From: Stichopus chloronotus
Taxonomy: Eukaryota; Echinodermata; Holothuroidea; Aspidochirotida; Stichopodidae
Direction: 5' to 3'
Length of the DNA stretch: 64,000 bases
NCBI GenBank assembly: GCA_021234535.1
Contig: CM037838.1
Span: 28,311,969 to 28,375,968, forward strand
The notes under the pieces were generated by a model. It was not told the DNA's origin. It worked only from the letters and a program-made list of their open reading frames with translations, and did no database searches. The first letter of the stretch is position 1. Each line of letters begins with the position of its first letter. A program made the translations under genes and the position numbers. Shown here piece after piece: positions 1-12,831 of this stretch.

Positions 1-3000
1 CACAAAAGAGTAATTTGTCAGTCGAATCAATACTTCTTAATGAAGGAAAAGAAACAGCTTCTTTGTCCACAAGAAATTAATTCGCTCATCCTGTAGGCTT
101 GTATACTTTTACATCAAAAGGTTTTAGCTCTACAATAATGATGGTTTAAAAAATATTATAGTTTAGGCCCATAACTGACCCGCTTGTATATGGTTAATCG
201 AGGTCAGTCCGTTTTTTCTTCTATAAATGAAATACATCTTATGCTGTTCACTCTCATACACTAGGGGGAGAAGTTTTTCACTCTATTTGGAAGACTGTTA
301 ACGTTATACTTTGATTAAAACATTTTTGTTCACAGTCTCTTTTTTCACAATAGTCGGCGAGGGTTTCATTCACTAATATTGTCTCCATTCTTAACAGATT
401 TTAGATATGAGGGTAACAATAATCTAAAAAGAGGGTTATTCGTCTCAGTACTAGAATACTAACTATCATTTGGGTTCTGAATCGAACGTTTGTGAATAAT
501 CAACAGTACCGAATCACATTTTGAGTTGACGTAAAATCAAACATGATACAATCAAATTAAAGTGTACATGAAGTCTAGAATTACAAGAAAATATATCTCA
601 GAGGTTGGAAAATAAATCCCATTCACCCGACTTACATCTTCATGCATGGCATGTTTCATTGCTGAAATATAAAATCTTAAATTTTATTCCCTTAAATTTG
701 AAATGGTCAATTTCGCAATAATTTGTGAAGTGCTTCCTTTACATCTCACATGACCTACTTTTGCTTTCTTTTGAAATTAAAATGTTTACAAACTTAAAAA
801 GAAATGTTTTTGCATGCATAACGTGTTGTATGTCAAGTCACTACATAATGGTAAGCCAGTGACGGTGATCCCATTACAAAACCTCACAAAAATAGGTAAT
901 TTGAATAGTGAAAGAATGACATCACAAATAAATAAATGCAGAATGGGCCAAAAACATTCAAGTTTAAATTGACTGAACCAGCTGCAATATTATATTTCTT
1001 AGCGCAGGTACGTTTATATCTGATTTGGACCATAATCATTTGTAGTTAAGACTTTGTGACATGTTTTTGTTTTTTTGCTTTAGGTCTATTTACAATAGAG
1101 GAAGTCAAACGATACAAAAGAAAAACAGGTCATAAGAAATAAAGCTCAACCACCGTATAGTTCTCTACCTGACAGATTCTGAAACAAAAGATTACTCGGC
1201 TCTGTCAGTTGTTCCCTTAATCTTTCATTTCATGAAGTATATAGCTCAACTTTTCACTGTACATTGTCTCTTCTTTATCAAATTAATATCACACAGGGTC
1301 TGAAAGCCTGAGAATTACTTCATCTTTTTATTACCAATAGTTTAATAGTCAAGAGTCATCTTCTGAAGTTTAATAAAGATTCAGTGAATTCCCTTGTATT
1401 TTAATTGCCAGCGATGTTATACTAATTCAAACTACAAAATGTTAAACGCTTAGTCAACATTTGAACAGGTGGGCTCTCATCCCGTCCGTCAGGCTCTGGA
1501 TATTAATTACCCCAAGTATCCCATGGCATAATAGACGGCACTATACTTAAGTATCATAACAACAGCTTTATCTTCACATGAACCGTATAAAGGGAAACCT
1601 GGAGTTTGATTACATTCCTTCATGCACATGGAAGGAGCTACATTTTTGTTGAGCATAAATTCCGACATCTTTAAATATTTATTTTTCATGCTTTATCTTT
1701 TTGTTCTTGAAATTATTCAAATATTAAAAAAGATGGAAAGAAAGTCATTGATTTACTGATTTACAGAAGTAAACTAAATATTGTTTCAAAGTTATTTTGC
1801 TTAATATTAATAGTCATAACTTGCACGTATTGCACTATTTTTTATGTTTCTATTTGTATTTAATATTAATTAATGGTTTAGAATTTTTTCTTTAAAGAGG
1901 GCAACCCTCACGCAAAGCACTCAACTGAAACTATAAGATCAAGGTTTAAGTCATAACTGCTCGGCGTCAAGAGCATTGTTAATCCCAGTCCCTCGCGTCG
2001 CTTCCAGACGGTATTGAAATCCTAGCTTGCCTTTTGGGGTAAGCTACCGTACGACGAGTTCAGAATGTGTTAACATGCCACTAAATGACCAGATGACCGT
2101 AAAGGCAGTGGGCCTGCACTAAACGTCCTTATCTGAATTGTTGGACCTGTAGATGTATTCAATAGTGTATGATCTCCATATGAGAATTCCAATGCATATA
2201 CGGTATTTTAAAACCTGAGGGGCCATAGATTTGTTAAATGTGGGCCAGGTGCCCGATGTTTGTTTAAGTTAAGACGCCATTACTATGATGTAATACTGAA
2301 AGGTAGCGGCGTTGTTGGCCTCCAGATAATAGCAAAAACCATAAATTGAAAAAGGTTAGTTTTGTAATGATGGGTTTAATTGTGTAAGTGGTGTTCACTG
2401 TTTTGATTTTGTTTTTCCTAAAGTTAAAATCAGTTTAAAAATGAAAATAAAGACAACGAAGATTAAAACATTCTGCAACAGAGTTTGGACTCGAAATACC
2501 ATGTGAATAAATAATAAATAATGATTTTATCCGATTTTCAAGATATTCGTCAGTCGGGCCTCTATTTTTGCACTTTCTGAAGAGAATAAAAACATGCGAT
2601 TGCATAGACACTCGTGGTAGGCGACATTGGACAAATATCTTTATCTATATCTATTAACATTGACTCAGTTTATGTATTCATGCTACGTGATTGTCTGATT
2701 TTTAAGTTTTAAAATATAAGAAAATGTGAGCGCACACAGAGAAATGAACTATGAGATGAAAATAATGGGATTAGCATGACAAACCAAATTTTGAAAAACA
2801 TCCCATTATTGAATGTTCCAAAGAACCGAAAACAAAGTTGTTATGACCCTTGCCATTGAAAACTACCGTCGTTTGTTTAAATTTTATTGTAAAGGTAACA
2901 TCTTATGTTCAAAACATTTTTTTTGTAGAAACCCCCGAAAGGTCTTTTGTTTTCAAGAACAAACTTAAAAATGCTTCATTTGATGTTACAAATAGGAACG

Positions 3001-3287
3001 TTCAAAATATGTTGCACATATCACTTTATTTTTGATAGGGAATTTTCTCGCTGCATTTATCTACATATTGTAGATATGTCTTCTCCTTCTCCTGTTTCTT
3101 TTATTTTGTATTTTGTCTTTCATTTCAAAGGTTCGTCTTTCACCTGTATTCGTATCTTGTGTCCAAATTCATTTTCTGTACTTCCATATTTTAACTATTC
3201 TTCTTCATGCCCAATAGCTCTGATCTAGATTCTGGTGGTGGTTAGCTCCTGTATTGACATATTGCCGTTAAACGAGATTTTGCGTCC
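1..3287. other. Intergenic, no gene seen
   Basis: AT-rich sequence with frequent stops in all frames. The few open frames of 60-93 codons (1507-1689 minus, 2850-3035 plus, 2947-3228 plus) show no domain, no convincing splice context and low-complexity composition. I see no RNA gene and no clear repeat here. Confidence 0.6.
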
Positions 3288-3693
3288 GTCTTGCAAGCCG
3301 TTCTACTTTTTTATTCCCGATTTGATGATATCACTAACTCGAATTAAAGATATATTTTAATGCCAGAATTAACGATATGGGATTTTTTATTACTGATATC
3401 TTCAAAAAAATTGATGATATCTGTTACTGAATTAATCATATCAATAATTGGAATGGGATTATTTTTTGATATCTGTATATGATGCATCTTTAACAGATAT
3501 CATTAAATGTATTCCAGATATCATGTATTCAATTTATTGATATCAGCAAATAGCTGGGAAGAATTCAGATATCTCTAATTAATAAAAAGATATCATGAAA
3601 ATAATTGTACGTATTTTAAACATTTATTTATATCACTAATTATATGATGATATCATCAAAATGGGAATAAAAAGTAGAACTGCTCGCCATACG
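3288..3693. mobile_element. GATATC-rich inverted-repeat element (MITE-like)
   Basis: A ~400-bp non-coding element. The left end (3301-3335) and the reverse complement of the right end (3645-3680) share a GTTCTACTTTTTATTCCC-type stretch followed by TTTGATGATATCA, an imperfect inverted repeat of about 35 bp with weaker similarity outward to ~3288 and ~3693. Between them the 6-bp palindrome GATATC occurs about ten times, mixed with near-misses such as GATATA and CATATC and with AATTC/GAATT motifs, roughly every 20-60 bp. There is no open frame, so it would need transposase from elsewhere. I did not find a clear target duplication, so the exact ends and superfamily are unknown. Confidence 0.65.
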
Positions 3694-4058
3694 TCCTTTA
3701 CAGGCGTTGATATTTCACGGTAAAAAATTAGTGACTGCTCCCTCTTTAGCCATCAAAATATTCCCCTTCACATTCAAAATAGTGGCAATTGCTAGCTCCT
3801 TTCCGGCATCTAAGATGATATCAGTTGTTCGTTTTAGTTACAACTTTAACGTGAGTAATAAGTGCGACTTATTTCTTTCGTTTTACACACAAGCAAGGAT
3901 AAAATGCATATTTAATTCAGATCCTGGATTGCTGTTATTTTAGGAGGCCAAAATACCACACGAGAGTGCATGGGGGAAGCCTGTCCCTTATAAATTACTA
4001 CCCCTGGTAGGTTTGGTGGCTACTAACCCAACAATTTAGACCAAATGTTTTTTTTTTC

Positions 4059-5135
4059 AGTTTCCCTTGTAATTACAGGCCTATCAGTATAACAAGTGTT
4101 GTGTGTAAAGTAATGGAGTCTCTCATTAAAGATGGTTTGCTCAAATATCTATTAGGTAATGAATTACTCGACCGTCCCGAACATGGTTTCCTGGCAGAGA
4201 GGTCCTGTGTCACTAATACCGTACTTTCTCGAGGATGCTACTGCGTCCCTTGTTTCTGGTTGACGTGATATATCTCGATTTTCAAAAGGCCTTTGATAAA
4301 GTTCCCTTTATTAAGACTCAAGACAAAGTTGCATCGGTTAGCCAAGGGTAGGTGTACTGACTGGATTAGTTTCTGAATTCATAGAACATATCAGAGAATT
4401 GCTGTAAAAGGCACTTTTTCTTCTTGGAAGAAAAGTTCTCGGTGAAGTTCCTCAGGGCTCTGCTCTAGGCCCAGATCTGTTCTTAGTTTTAATCAATGAT
4501 ATTGATAGCTCCATATCTTCTAGTGTTAGTAAATTGTGGACGATACCAAGCTTTATAGAGTAGTAGATGACTTGCATGATGCTTTTCTACTGCAAAAAGA
4601 TTTTAATAAGTTAGTTTCTTGGTAACAGAAGTTGCAAATGTCCTTCAATATCAGCAAATGCAATCTAGTTCATTTTGGTGAAAGAAAAATATAGCCCACG
4701 ATTACTTCCTGACTGGTTCTGATTTGGGCAACGTATGGATAATCAATGGAAACTGCGGGCGCGAATCCAGGTTGGGTCGCATCCGGCCCACGGCCATCTT
4801 CTTTCAACGAGTGTTTCCAGAAATGAGATTGTGCTGAATTTGTATAAACGATTAACAAGCCCATCGTGATTCTGCTGTTCAAGCCTGGAGACCATCTTAT
4901 GAAAGTGACAAGATTCTCATCGAGCAAGTCCAAAAAAAGGGCCACACTTTGCTTTTTCTGCAGAGGTTCGCGGTTTTCCTTATCTGAAAAGACCAAAGGT
5001 TCTGGGACTAACCACTCTTGATCTTAAGAGGTGAGGGGTGAAATGGTTCAAGTTTTCAAACTCCTGAAAAATTCATCAACTATCGGTAAAATCTAGTGCT
5101 CAGAGGGGGCTATCTCCGCAGTGAATGAATTACAT
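4059..5135 (+). pseudogene. Decayed non-LTR retrotransposon reverse transcriptase (CR1/Jockey-like)
   Basis: Translating forward with frame jumps gives reverse-transcriptase blocks in the expected order. NYRPISITSVVCKVMESLI and HGFLAERS lie at about 4071-4200, DVIYLDFQKAFDKVP at about 4262-4305, VPQGSALGPDLFLVLINDID at about 4449-4507, DDTKLYRVV at about 4538-4570, KLQMSFNISKCNLVHFG at about 4630-4680, and the thumb-side VLGLTTLDLKR at about 5000-5030. This order and wording are typical of CR1/Jockey-clade LINE reverse transcriptases. The copy is dead. It has in-frame stops (for example TGA near 4265 and TAA near 4622), at least three frameshifts, and a damaged [FY]ADD active-site box, where the Ala codon reads Val and a base is lost just before it. 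A stretch at about 4700-4880 no longer aligns with the family. The endonuclease half is missing upstream, so this is a 5'-truncated insertion. The 3' end is uncertain. Confidence 0.85.
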
Positions 5136-5688
5136 TTGTAACACGGATTGACTGTGATAGATTGAAACAGGCCGTCCAAAAATTTTGTCATGGATTAGCT
5201 TCGCCCTTTATAATCTCAGAGTCTAAGTCAACTTTAAATCAATTTCAAACACCTCCAACCAAAGAAATGCACCCAGAAAATAAACAGAGGTTGAAGATTT
5301 TCTTAGCAGAAAATGACGCTTTCAATGGTCACGGAAGTCACTGACTTTGTGCGAGTCACTATGTACGCCCTCAGTGTTGTCTGTGTAATAATCAGACCTA
5401 ATATAATATGAAGCTATTTATTGGTCAGAAGTTAAATGATCGAGTAAGGTTTCAAGGTCTGCAGCCGTAAGGTTGGATTGAGCTTATAGAAATGTTACTT
5501 AAATATACCACTGGGTATTTTTTTTTGTTGTGAATATTGGCAAACGTACTGTGAAATAAATGAGATGGAAAAATAATCATTCAACAAAATCGTAGGGAAG
5601 GGGGCAAAAAATGAATCAAGGGTGATTTGTGTAGAGCAAGACCGCCTGATCTGGAAGGTAGTCTATGCATAAACATTTTCTAGTCATG
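5136..5688. other. Intergenic, no gene seen
   Basis: It may contain the 3' tail of the LINE copy just upstream. A 60-codon open frame at 5162-5344 follows the reverse-transcriptase remnant on the same strand but has no recognisable motif. Confidence 0.5.
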
Positions 5689-6043
5689 TTAAAGGGAAAT
5701 AGGGCGTTTAGAATACACCAACATGACATTCTAAAGAAATAGCTTTAGTCATTATTAAACCATTCAGTTTCATCAATAAACGTCTGCCAACGCTTTATCT
5801 CCTCAAAACGTTATGCATGTGATGAGTAACTTACGATGCATCATTTAAATTTTGAAAAGTTTGGGTGAACAAATTAGTGTTGAGGAACAACTACTTGAGT
5901 TTCTATCTGTGAGAAACTTATTTCTTGAAAAAAAAAGACTACTGTCCTTCCTTATTTTGGATAAGCTATCATTCTGCATCCACAAACATTCGTTTTACAA
6001 GTATGCATGTTTTCTGTAAAACAAACGCCCTTTTTCCCTTTAA
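5689..6043. mobile_element. TTAA-bounded MITE, family A, copy 1
   Basis: Bounded on both sides by TTAA. The left end reads TTAAAGGGAAATAGGGCGTT. The reverse complement of the right end reads TTAAAGGGAAAAAGGGCGTT, so 19 of 20 positions match. The 355-bp interior is non-coding and aligns with 12465-12831, sharing GAAAGTTTGGGT(G/T)AACAAATTA-type stretches, the GTGA(G/A)AAACTTATTTCTTGAAAA segment and the terminal CCCTTTAA. TTAA targets are characteristic of the piggyBac superfamily, so a non-autonomous piggyBac-type element is the likely identity. That assignment is inference from the ends only. Confidence 0.7.
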
Positions 6044-7683
6044 AGCGAAGAACAATAATGTACTTCCAGCATGGAAGTATCTGTAGACTGTAAAATGAGC
6101 GGGACGGGGATGGGAATGATCACGTACATGGGCCATCCCGTAGTCAAATGTTGAGGGACAAATACCCAAGGTTAACGTCGTTGGTCACAAGTCGATTGTC
6201 TTGTGAGATATGATTAAACGCCTCTACAAATCGTTCACACGATACAATTTCCATAACTTACATCATTGCACTGTACCTGATTCTTGGAAACTATTAGCAA
6301 GGCTGGTACGTACAAGAAATGGTACATGACACAATCATTCCATTTTGTAATTTTTATTTTACACATTGGAATGTTATCAATAACATTTGTTGAAACTTGT
6401 AAAGCAACTACACATTGTCACATCACCTATTACATTGTGGTGATGTATGTTACTGACAAAAACGTTCTAAGTAAACACTGTCACACTGATTCCCGTTTTA
6501 AGCAGTTGCCATTGTTGTATACCGGAATATCATTGTGGCATGACCGGGTAAATACCCCTCCCCCGCATAGACTCCCCCAGAAAATATCCCCTCCCGGTGG
6601 TTAAGGACCACAGGTATTTGCCTGGTGTATTTGTCATTGGGTATTTGTCCTGAAACCCATTGTGCCCCTTTATCATGTGCTTCACGCACATGCGTCGGGA
6701 CGACTATGACGTCAGTGTCAGACAGCCAATTACTATTTCTTGTTTCTGAACAAGTCGTGTAGTGTAAGATCTCAATGTTTTGTCCTTTGATTTAACTGTT
6801 AGATATGCAAATTAGCTTGAGACAGCATGAGAAAATGAGGTTCACGCTAAGATGGCGCTGCCCGAAAATGGGTGGTCCAGAGAAAAAAAAAATGGGAGAT
6901 TCTGATTTAAACAACCCCCTTGTCTTATGACTGTTCACACTTTTCTCACTTTGTAATGTGTAACCTGAAGGGTCACTAGGTATTGTATCCTACCACTGAA
7001 CTTTCTTGTTCCGCGTACATTTCTAGTAGCTTTTTTACCACTTTGGAAATACCAGCGACAATTAATCACTGGTGATGTAACTTAGTAGTTAGACTGTTGT
7101 CTTTGTGGAGCTATTTCTGTACGAGAGTACCTTCTTAAACTTACATTATTTACAGCAAAGTGCACAGTGTCAAAATGAAGTAAATTTCCTGCAACCTTTT
7201 CGTAACAACTGTTTTCACTTACTAATAAAGTGAATTGAGTCAAAATCAAACTAGTTCTTTCAGAAATATCAGTTAAGTCTTGTAATTGGAGTATTCGAAA
7301 AAAGCGCAATTTGGCGATATCCTACCAGCCTTATATTGTGTATTGTTACAGTAACGTAGAAAAATGTACTTAACACTCCATTAAATACCTAAGATCTGAA
7401 ACAAAAAGCTCATCTACGTTATCAAATCCTTTGTTGAATCTACTAACTGACATAGTAACTTATTTTTCCTCTTTTATGTGTTTTATTGTTTTATTGTAAG
7501 CTCATAATTAGATGGAACAATGTTAGTAATATCCGCGTCAAATGTACAATTTGCTCAACTAATCGCAAATTGATATGTTATCACAAATGTCGGGGGGTGT
7601 CTGTTTTTTTCTTTCCCTTTTCCATGGAGATATATACCATCAGATACGCACTGCGTGCCCCAGCCACTTTACCACGCTTCCAG
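6044..7683. other. Intergenic, small GGTATTTG-type low-complexity patch
   Basis: No gene seen. Around 6545-6660 there is a short patch of repeated GTAAATACCCCTCC / GGTATTTG / GGGTATTTGTCC motifs that resembles a degenerate short tandem repeat. The rest is plain AT-rich sequence. Confidence 0.5.
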
Positions 7684-8090
7684 TTTAAAGCTGAGATATG
7701 AGTTGCCATCTATATTTGTTCTTCGTCACTGTTTCAGGGAAGAGAAAGTAGGGCAAAATATCACCTGTCACAACATCTGAAAGAGAACTGTGCTCTCATC
7801 TTCCAGATACTTGAATATGAAAATTGTCTCGACATTTTTGTTGGCCCTACAAAATTCACACTCTCCGTTACTTGAAATCAAGCAGACCAACGAGAATGGA
7901 TACGAATATTCATGTATGCAAACATGGCACCAAAACAATGTTTGTTTGCAGTGGCTATGACACATTCCTCTGAGATTGACTTTCATTGACCAGATTTCAA
8001 CCCATATTCTAGCTTTAACGTTGCCTCTTTGTTTTGTCGTTCCACGGTGGTCTTGGAGGAACTTTCTGTAAGTGTTAGGGAGAATGGGAT
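7684..8090 (+). repeat. Dispersed repeat R1, copy 1 (uninterrupted)
   Basis: About 400 bp that aligns with 33159-33298 plus 34555-34850, and with 42861-43040. Shared landmarks in order are AAAGCTG(A)GATATGAGTT, the TTCGTC(A/G)CTGTTTC(A/G)GGGAAGAGA block, TCACCTGTCACAA, AAAGAGAACT, CATCTTCCAGATACTT, TTACTTGAAATCAA, ATTCAT(G/T)TATGCAA and GGCTATGACA. It has no coding capacity that survives between copies. This copy keeps the CTTCCAGATACTT junction intact, so it shows the empty site for the hAT-like insertion in copy 2. Confidence 0.75.
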
Positions 8091-9910
8091 GGGTGGAGGT
8101 ATGTAATGATGTTCACCGTGTGGTAATATTCATCACCTTAGTGTAATAAGATAGTTCCCAAAAGTATATAGTTGGTGTAACTTTCAGTGGTTGGTGTAAC
8201 TTATTTATAGAGGTAGGAGAAAGGTTGGGGGCAGTTGCAGTCTAAATACACCCCACTCAATGGGGTCATGGGTAAGTCAGCGTTGACAGTGTTGTCACAG
8301 TAGATTAATATATAGATGTATATATAGATGAATACCACTCAGAGGTTAAACATAACACTTTTGTTTGATCTGGTAGCCAGCTTTGGACTTCCACCCCCAC
8401 CCCTCCTCTCCGCAGAGACAAGTTTAAGGCAAATTCGATCCAGAGGATCATTTTTTCCTCTATGATGTGGAATTACAGATAGGCCTTCTGCCTATGTCAT
8501 TTCCAAACTAGACACATTTCTCAGCTTCACAGACATGTGTGCATTATGCTAATTTCGCGACAAATGTTGCTGACATACTTAAACTTAGAAACCTTAACAA
8601 GCTAGACACATGCCGAGGACATAGGTTGTGACAAACTTGAACAACATGTACTCAAATTAAGTGGGGAAAGCTCTAGTAGTATTTTGTCAGGGTGGAAAGA
8701 CATTTTAAGCAATGGTAGCAGAATTCTCATTCCCTGCCCCGGTCATCGTACGACCATGGCAGGTCTATTATGCTGTTACTGGTGCCAACACAGCATATCT
8801 ATGCATAGTTTTACAGTACAAGCTCGATCTCCCCAACATACCAGGATGATACCACAAAAACCGAGAGAGAGAGAGAGCTCCCTGAAGTCTTAAGGGCTGG
8901 CGCTTCCCCAGCGACACATCGATATAACGTCACCCACCCTACCCGACCCCCCCCCCCCCCCACTTGAACGTTGGTCACCGATGAAGTGTTGCGTTAATGG
9001 CATTCTAGCTATGAATGTAACCTTCTCCCGCACCAACTCCAGTTGGCTTCATCACCCCCTTACTAGCAACTCCCCCCCCCCCCCCTTCATTCACGAACAT
9101 GATATGTCCTATAAGGAAAGCATTCGGTATGATATAAACAAAAACATGTTTACTTGTTTTAGCACAATGCAATAGTTATAAACTGTGAGTAGCTATAGCT
9201 TAGCAACTGTTACGAAACATGTTGAATTCAGAGAAGGGGAGGGGGGCTCTCTCTCTCATATACTAATCGTTCAACAGCATGGCATGTACTATATGATACT
9301 CTATGATATAGGTAAGGATATGTGGAAGACACTCGACTATTATGTACCCACAGAAAAAATCTTTCAACATACTCCGAAGAACGGAAAGTGAGACAAAGAG
9401 ACTAAGCAAACGGTGGGGGCCTCTTAGTTCGTCGGATGGCGTTATTGAAACTGTGATAAAGTAGTTTGTCTTTGGTTTCCTATTTGCCTAATATTTTATG
9501 AGTGTTTGTTTTGAACCGAAAGTGGACTTTAGAAGATCTTTAAAACTGTGTTGTAGTAGAAGTATATAGTTTCGACACTCGTTCCACTCTTAACGTAACC
9601 TCGATCTTTACCTTTGTAGCAATGTAAACCGACTCACGACAAGTTCTGATTTTGTTAAGATTGACTGGCGCCTAATGAGTCAAAGGTCACACGGCACGCG
9701 CCACGTGCGCGTTCCTTTACACTCCGCTAGAAGAATATGCACTAAAGAGCGGAATAAGACTATGGGAAATACTTCTAATATTTTCCACTTTGGATAAATA
9801 TCTAAATGCGAAGGAAACTGCATGCATTAATGAGAAGGAGAAGTACAAAACAACAAACTAATTCAAATTACAAAACCAAAAATCTAATAGCTGTTAAATA
9901 ACCAGTTGAC
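8091..9910. other. Intergenic, no gene; C/G homopolymers
   Basis: Contains long C runs around 8948-8961 and 9072-9085 and a CT-rich patch near 9246-9260. The open frames here (8684-8893, 8981-9175, 9185-9391) run through these simple sequences and show no domain. Confidence 0.55.
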
Positions 9911-9957
9911 TTGTTACGATTCATAAACTACGGTAGCCTATAACAGACATTTAAATT
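9911..9957. repeat. Short dispersed repeat R2, copy 1
   Basis: A ~47-bp stretch that matches 12244-12290 almost throughout. The block 9923-9944 is 22 bases long and identical to 12256-12277. It lies in plain AT-rich sequence and its function is unknown. Confidence 0.6.
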
Positions 9958-11076
9958 CCTTGTTTTGACTAGCTGGCAAACCACAAACAATTTTAAGTAC
10001 ACGATGACTATAGGAATACTTCATATTTATATGCCCAAGTTGCAATGCCAACTTTCAGAGTGACAGGCTTGTCAAATGACAACATCCAAATGGAACTTGA
10101 ATGTTCCGTTTAATCTGGTCATAACGGTCATTTAAAATGAATCACAATTATCGGAAAGCTTAACTTCTGTTTTCAAGGACAGTTTCTAGCACCTACAGTA
10201 TTCAGTTGAGAGCACAAAAGGTGAATCATGCATCGCTATCGTGTATACCGAGACCCCCAACCCCGTCCTCTCAATGTTGTAAGTCACATTTGTGCAAATA
10301 GGGTGTTAGGAAACCATACAGGCCCTCATGACGGCAGATCAGAGAGAGTTGGAAACAGTAATCAATTAGTTGTTTAATTTAAGGGTAAGTTGAATTGTAA
10401 TAATAACTACTTTTGCATATTGCAGACCAAACAAGAAAAAACAAGTTCTAATGCTTGCAGGTAAAATGTCGAATACTTCGCTTTTATTTGCTGAATGAAG
10501 TCTTTCAAAAGCATGATCAATCAAAAGTGATCGCATATTTTCTAACTGGTTAAACAAACACGCACTTGCATCCAATCTCTTCATGTTGGTTCTCAAAAGC
10601 AGTTTGGTGAGTCTCGTTTCACATATACTGCGTGTAATGTAACCTCTTATATTTCCTCTCTCTTGACTATTGCCTTTCCTCTGAAGCGACCCACGACAAT
10701 GCAATGGGACAAGTAATTTTCAGCAGTAGGAATCTTATCAACGTTTGAAGGTCGAAGTAAGAGAAGTGAATATTCTTCATCTACACCCAGGGAAAGTCTG
10801 GTCCCTTCCCTTAGACACAAAACAAACAAACAATAAACCCCAAAAATATATACATACAAATAACCACAAGTCATTGTGAACAGCTAAGAAATTGATTGTA
10901 TTACTTCTATGACACTGAGTTTACTTGAGAAACTGCCACTCTGTTGCCAAAATAACTGAAAAAAAAATAAACTAAAATAAAATACCAAGTTGTCACAACT
11001 TAATTGAACATCAAAAATATTGATTATTGCAAATAGACAGTTGACGGAATAGTGACGTAATTTCGCAGTGTGAGCA
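9958..11076. other. Intergenic, no gene seen
   Basis: Minus-strand open frames at 10366-10704 and 10647-10874 have no recognisable domain. I see no repeat or RNA structure that I can support. Confidence 0.5.
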
Positions 11077-11133
11077 TCTCTCTCTCTTTCTCTCTCTTTC
11101 TCTCTCTCTCTCTCTTCCTCTCTCTCTCTCTCT
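11077..11133. repeat. (CT)n microsatellite
   Basis: An imperfect CT/TTTC tract of about 57 bp. Confidence 0.9.
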
Positions 11134-12243
11134 GCGTCGTGCTGTCCAGTGGTTGACGGTGCACCTTCACGGAACTAGTCGTCTGTGCATAATTAGTTTG
11201 AGAAGGCCAATCATAATTAAAGTGCATCTACATAATTGACTTAAAGATAGAATAAACCGAAATAAGGAACCTGCAGAAAAATCCTTAATCTGAGAGACGA
11301 ACAGATTTTTAGAGAAGCTTGGCATTAAATGCAAATTTGTATTGGACTATTTGGATGTCATATCAGAGATCAAACCTGTAGCATGTATACTTGATCATCA
11401 AAGAAAACTTCTTTTCTCCCTCTCTCAAAGCCCTCTTCAAATTGCAAAACTAAATTAATATTGATAAGCACAGTTGCAAATTGTGTACATAAACAGATTA
11501 GAATATAAAAGGATAGCAATGGAATTCGCAAGGAAAATCCGCAAGGGTGATGTGTCTGTACAGAAGTCTTATTCCGACCGGCATACTTTTTCAGTCAGTA
11601 TGTTCATATCGTGTACATCTGAAAATAATATTGGCGGTATGAACATCGTTCAGGCTCTTTTTTTGTTTGTTTGTTTGTTTGTTTCTTTTTTTTTTTTGTT
11701 GACACTCGCATCTGGCTTTATTTAATTTCAAATGTCATTTCTTTCAGAAAAAAAATTATCAGAGTAATACGATTATAATGACAGAAAAGAAAAAAATAGA
11801 ATTTCATCAAAAAAAAGGTGACATAATCACGGAGAATATCAATAGTAATGAAATGTCTGAACAAAAAAAAAATAAACCGGACACGCCCTGCTGAGTTTAA
11901 TTCTAACATAATCACATTTAATATGCTGTAATTTTTACTTTATATATATATCTTTATAGCAGAATAAACATAAAGAAACACATGAAAAAAAAATATATAA
12001 AATGATAAACAATTAATCAAAATTTGAATCAATAAATTTACCATGTAAGTAAAGAAAAGCTGCAAACAGGGCAAGAAATATGAAAGTATAAGCATTAGGC
12101 CTATACAAATGTGCAAAAGAAAATGAAGAGAAAGTATAATACTACATTTATTTACCTGGCACATGTTCTTCGTAAAAGTTGATGGATTATTAACAGTGAT
12201 TAATTACAAAACTATTTTGTCATTACATAGATGGCGGATTGTC
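11134..12243. other. Intergenic, T-rich, no gene seen
   Basis: Contains a (GTTT)n tract near 11661-11684 and several poly-A/poly-T runs. The open frames at 11474-11725 (plus), 11718-11915 (minus) and 11940-12164 (minus) are low-complexity F/L/I-rich readings of AT-rich DNA. Confidence 0.55.
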
Positions 12244-12290
12244 TTGTTGCGATTTATAAACTACGGTAGCCTATAACGCATATTTAGATG
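12244..12290. repeat. Short dispersed repeat R2, copy 2
   Basis: Partner of 9911-9957. It shares the identical 22-base core (here 12256-12277) and the flanking TTGTT(A/G)CGATT. Confidence 0.6.
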
Positions 12291-12464
12291 CAAACAAACG
12301 GTTAAAATCATAGCCTCCGGAGGAACGTTAATATCTGATTGAAACAATGAACGACCCCGCTGATCTGTATACTGACAAAATATGTATCAATAGCATCATA
12401 CTTAGAATAACACACGTAATATGTCTTATTGATAAGCTACAACAATGTATGCATGCAATAAGCC

Positions 12465-12831
12465 TTGAAGGGAAGTACTGAATTCACCTTAACCTCAACA
12501 ACATTGCTCACAAAGAATGAAAACAGCTGTAATCATTGTGACGAATATTCAGTCTAATCAATTAACCTCAGCAATCGCTTCATCTCCTAAAACATTATGC
12601 ATTATTCTACTGAAGATGTATTATTTTAATATCTGAAAGTTTGGGTTAACAAATTATTCTTGTGCGACAAACTACCGTATTAACTTTCGGTCTGTGAAAA
12701 ACTTATTTCTTGAAAAGAGGGCTACTATCCTGCCTTACTTTGAATGATCTACCATTCAGTCATTCTATATCAAGAAACATTGGTTTTAAAGATGGGAATT
12801 TAGTGTAAACAAACACAATATTTCCCTTTAA
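12465..12831. mobile_element. TTAA-bounded MITE, family A, copy 2
   Basis: A 367-bp copy of the element at 5689-6043, in the same orientation. The left end reads TTGAAGGGAAGTACTG (TTAA mutated to TTGA). The reverse complement of the right end reads TTAAAGGGAAATATTG. The interior keeps CTTCATCTCCTAAAACATTATGCAT, ACTTATTTCTTGAAAA and the CTACTATCCTGCCTTACTTT(G)AATGAT segment in the same order. It is more diverged and has small indels. Non-coding. Confidence 0.65.

Noticed and set aside
4670..4996. 108-codon minus-strand open frame
   Set aside because: It lies opposite the reverse-transcriptase remnant, whose plus-strand blocks are clearly homologous.
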